Of a DNA stretch of 29,155 bases, positions 28,030 to 29,155 are shown one piece after another (position 1 is the first letter of the stretch; every line of letters begins with the position of its first letter). This stretch comes from Nemertoderma westbladi (Eukaryota > Xenacoelomorpha > Nemertodermatida > Nemertodermatidae). A program made the translations under genes and the position numbers. Where the stretch lies: assembly GCA_032718475.1 (NCBI GenBank), contig JAUCBJ010006061.1, positions 1 through 29,155 of the forward strand, read 5' to 3'. A model generated the notes under the pieces. The model was not told the DNA's origin. It saw only the letters and a program-made list of their open reading frames with translations, and did no database searches.

Positions 28030-29155
28030 ACGGTCTCGTGTGTTCGGTGATTTTGCGTATGAAAATATGACATATAAATTTGGTCATAATTGCGAAAACA
28101 CTGTGAATAATATGTTTATGTTAATATCCTTTGTGATATATGGGCATTCAAAAGTTTATCCAGTGAGGAGACCTGTAACATGTGACGAAATAGGTTTCTA
28201 TAACAAAAGTTACATTGAATGATGAGGGACTTGAAATGAATCTGGGTATTCCATTCATTCATATATGTATAGCAACATACGACAAGTAGGTTTAGTAGGT
28301 AGGTAGTTTCCTCAGGAATCGAATACACGATTCTTTGTTATTCCCCACGACACGAAGTGTATTGATTCTCTACATACAGTATTCTGGGATCGCAGCACTT
28401 CAGCATTAGGTTGCAGTTATCGTGTAAATTCAAATTTGGTTCAAGATACACCAGAAATTATATGATTTACGGGATAATGTGTAAGAAAATTCAAAACTAT
28501 TGTTCAAAATTATACAACAAAACTAGCTCAGCCTGCAGGGTTATTATTGCTATTAATTCGAGGAATTATACTGATGCATGTCATGTAAACTTCAATCTAA
28601 AGATCAAAATCTTAAAAAGAATGTAAAAGTCTAGTCTCTATAGAATTTATACTTTCGAAATATCACCTGATCCATAAATTATAGCAATCACATGGGAATT
28701 ACTAGTATAAGATCATATTAATTGGAACGATTGATGAACACGCGAAACTGCAGATGCTACACTCTGGCAGATCCAGGGATGAATCCCGCATCATGTCGCA
28801 GGAGAGGAGGAATGGCACACGGTATAAGTATAATATAATACTGCACACTGGACATGCACACTCACTCAATATTGTTGTTATGTTTCTTTCGAGTTTGAGT
28901 TTATTCTCACATTGAGAGCTACACAGTAAATAATTTTTATGATTTGTTTTTTCATTCGTTATTTTTGCAGCGTAAACGCCCATATTAATTTTCCAGACTG
29001 GAATATGGGAAGGTGTTTTTTGTTTACAATCTTTAATTGTGAACTGAACCTACATTCAAACCCTCAACCACGTGTTGACTTTGTTTACTATTTTGGTACC
29101 ATCAACTTATATATTATGTTACCATTTGATTTACTAACCTAAGCAATCTTGTAGC
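28030..29155. other. AT-rich right edge, no supported gene
   Basis: Short frames exist on both strands (for example minus 28702-28983, Cys/Ser-rich in its distal part), but none has recognisable domains, start context or neighbours. I see no RNA gene or clear repeat beyond short AT runs. Confidence 0.45.

Noticed and set aside
27815-28030. Plus-strand 71-codon ORF
   Set aside because: Likely a shadow of a minus-strand endonuclease-like relic; no domain recognised in the plus frame.

Overview
This is a 29 kb, AT-rich, repeat-dense stretch of a metazoan nuclear genome, most likely an invertebrate. The evidence is APE-type non-LTR retrotransposons with CR1/Jockey-like and RTE-like coding, a secreted LDL-receptor class A repeat gene with a splice-acceptor-like start, minisatellites, DNA-transposon relics with clean target-site duplications (TSDs), and long homopolymer G/C tracts. 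I cannot name the species. Nothing looks bacterial or organellar.

Layout. About 290-1310 (minus) is a broken non-LTR ORF1 with an internal 179-bp tandem duplication. About 1801-2457 and 5562-6085 (minus) are two pieces of one RTE-like ORF2; they share a ~0.57 kb direct repeat that brackets non-LTR element 1 (2458-5561, minus, endonuclease plus reverse transcriptase, 5' truncated). Element 2 (about 7243-10806, minus) is a nearly intact CR1/Jockey-like element with ORF1 truncated and ORF2 broken only by a 4-bp duplication. From 11048 to 15261 lies 'element A', an old plus-strand non-LTR ORF2 bracketed by 241-bp direct repeats. It has been invaded by a short minus-strand 3' end (from about 11380), by a 716-bp TIR element with a perfect 8-bp TSD (12232-12947), by an RTE-like element (13176-14942) itself bracketed by 129-bp direct repeats, and by a ~70-bp retroelement tail (about 15045).

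The only plausible host gene is a small secreted three-LDLa-repeat protein (15761-16205). It is followed by a 17-unit, 63-bp minisatellite (about 16430-17500) that appears to have expanded from a segment of the RTE-like coding sequence; the unexpanded segment survives in a second RTE-like copy (about 18311-19680). Then come a ~68-bp minisatellite (19690-19948), a 2.43-kb element with perfect 40-bp terminal inverted repeats and internal 10-bp tandem repeats (19973-22402), a 30-bp minisatellite (22612-23006), a ~0.7-kb inverted-repeat element (24491-25196) beside a perfect 39-nt palindrome (25242-25280), and a degenerate plus-strand retroelement 3' end (about 26860-27500).

The most distinctive feature is that three separate retroelement insertions (element 1, element A, RTE copy 1) each sit between direct repeats of 569, 241 and 129 bp in exactly the arrangement of target-site duplications. 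That is far longer than usual, and suggests either an unusual insertion or repair mode in this genome or recurrent local duplication. No genes here form an operon or pathway. The window is a record of nested insertion.
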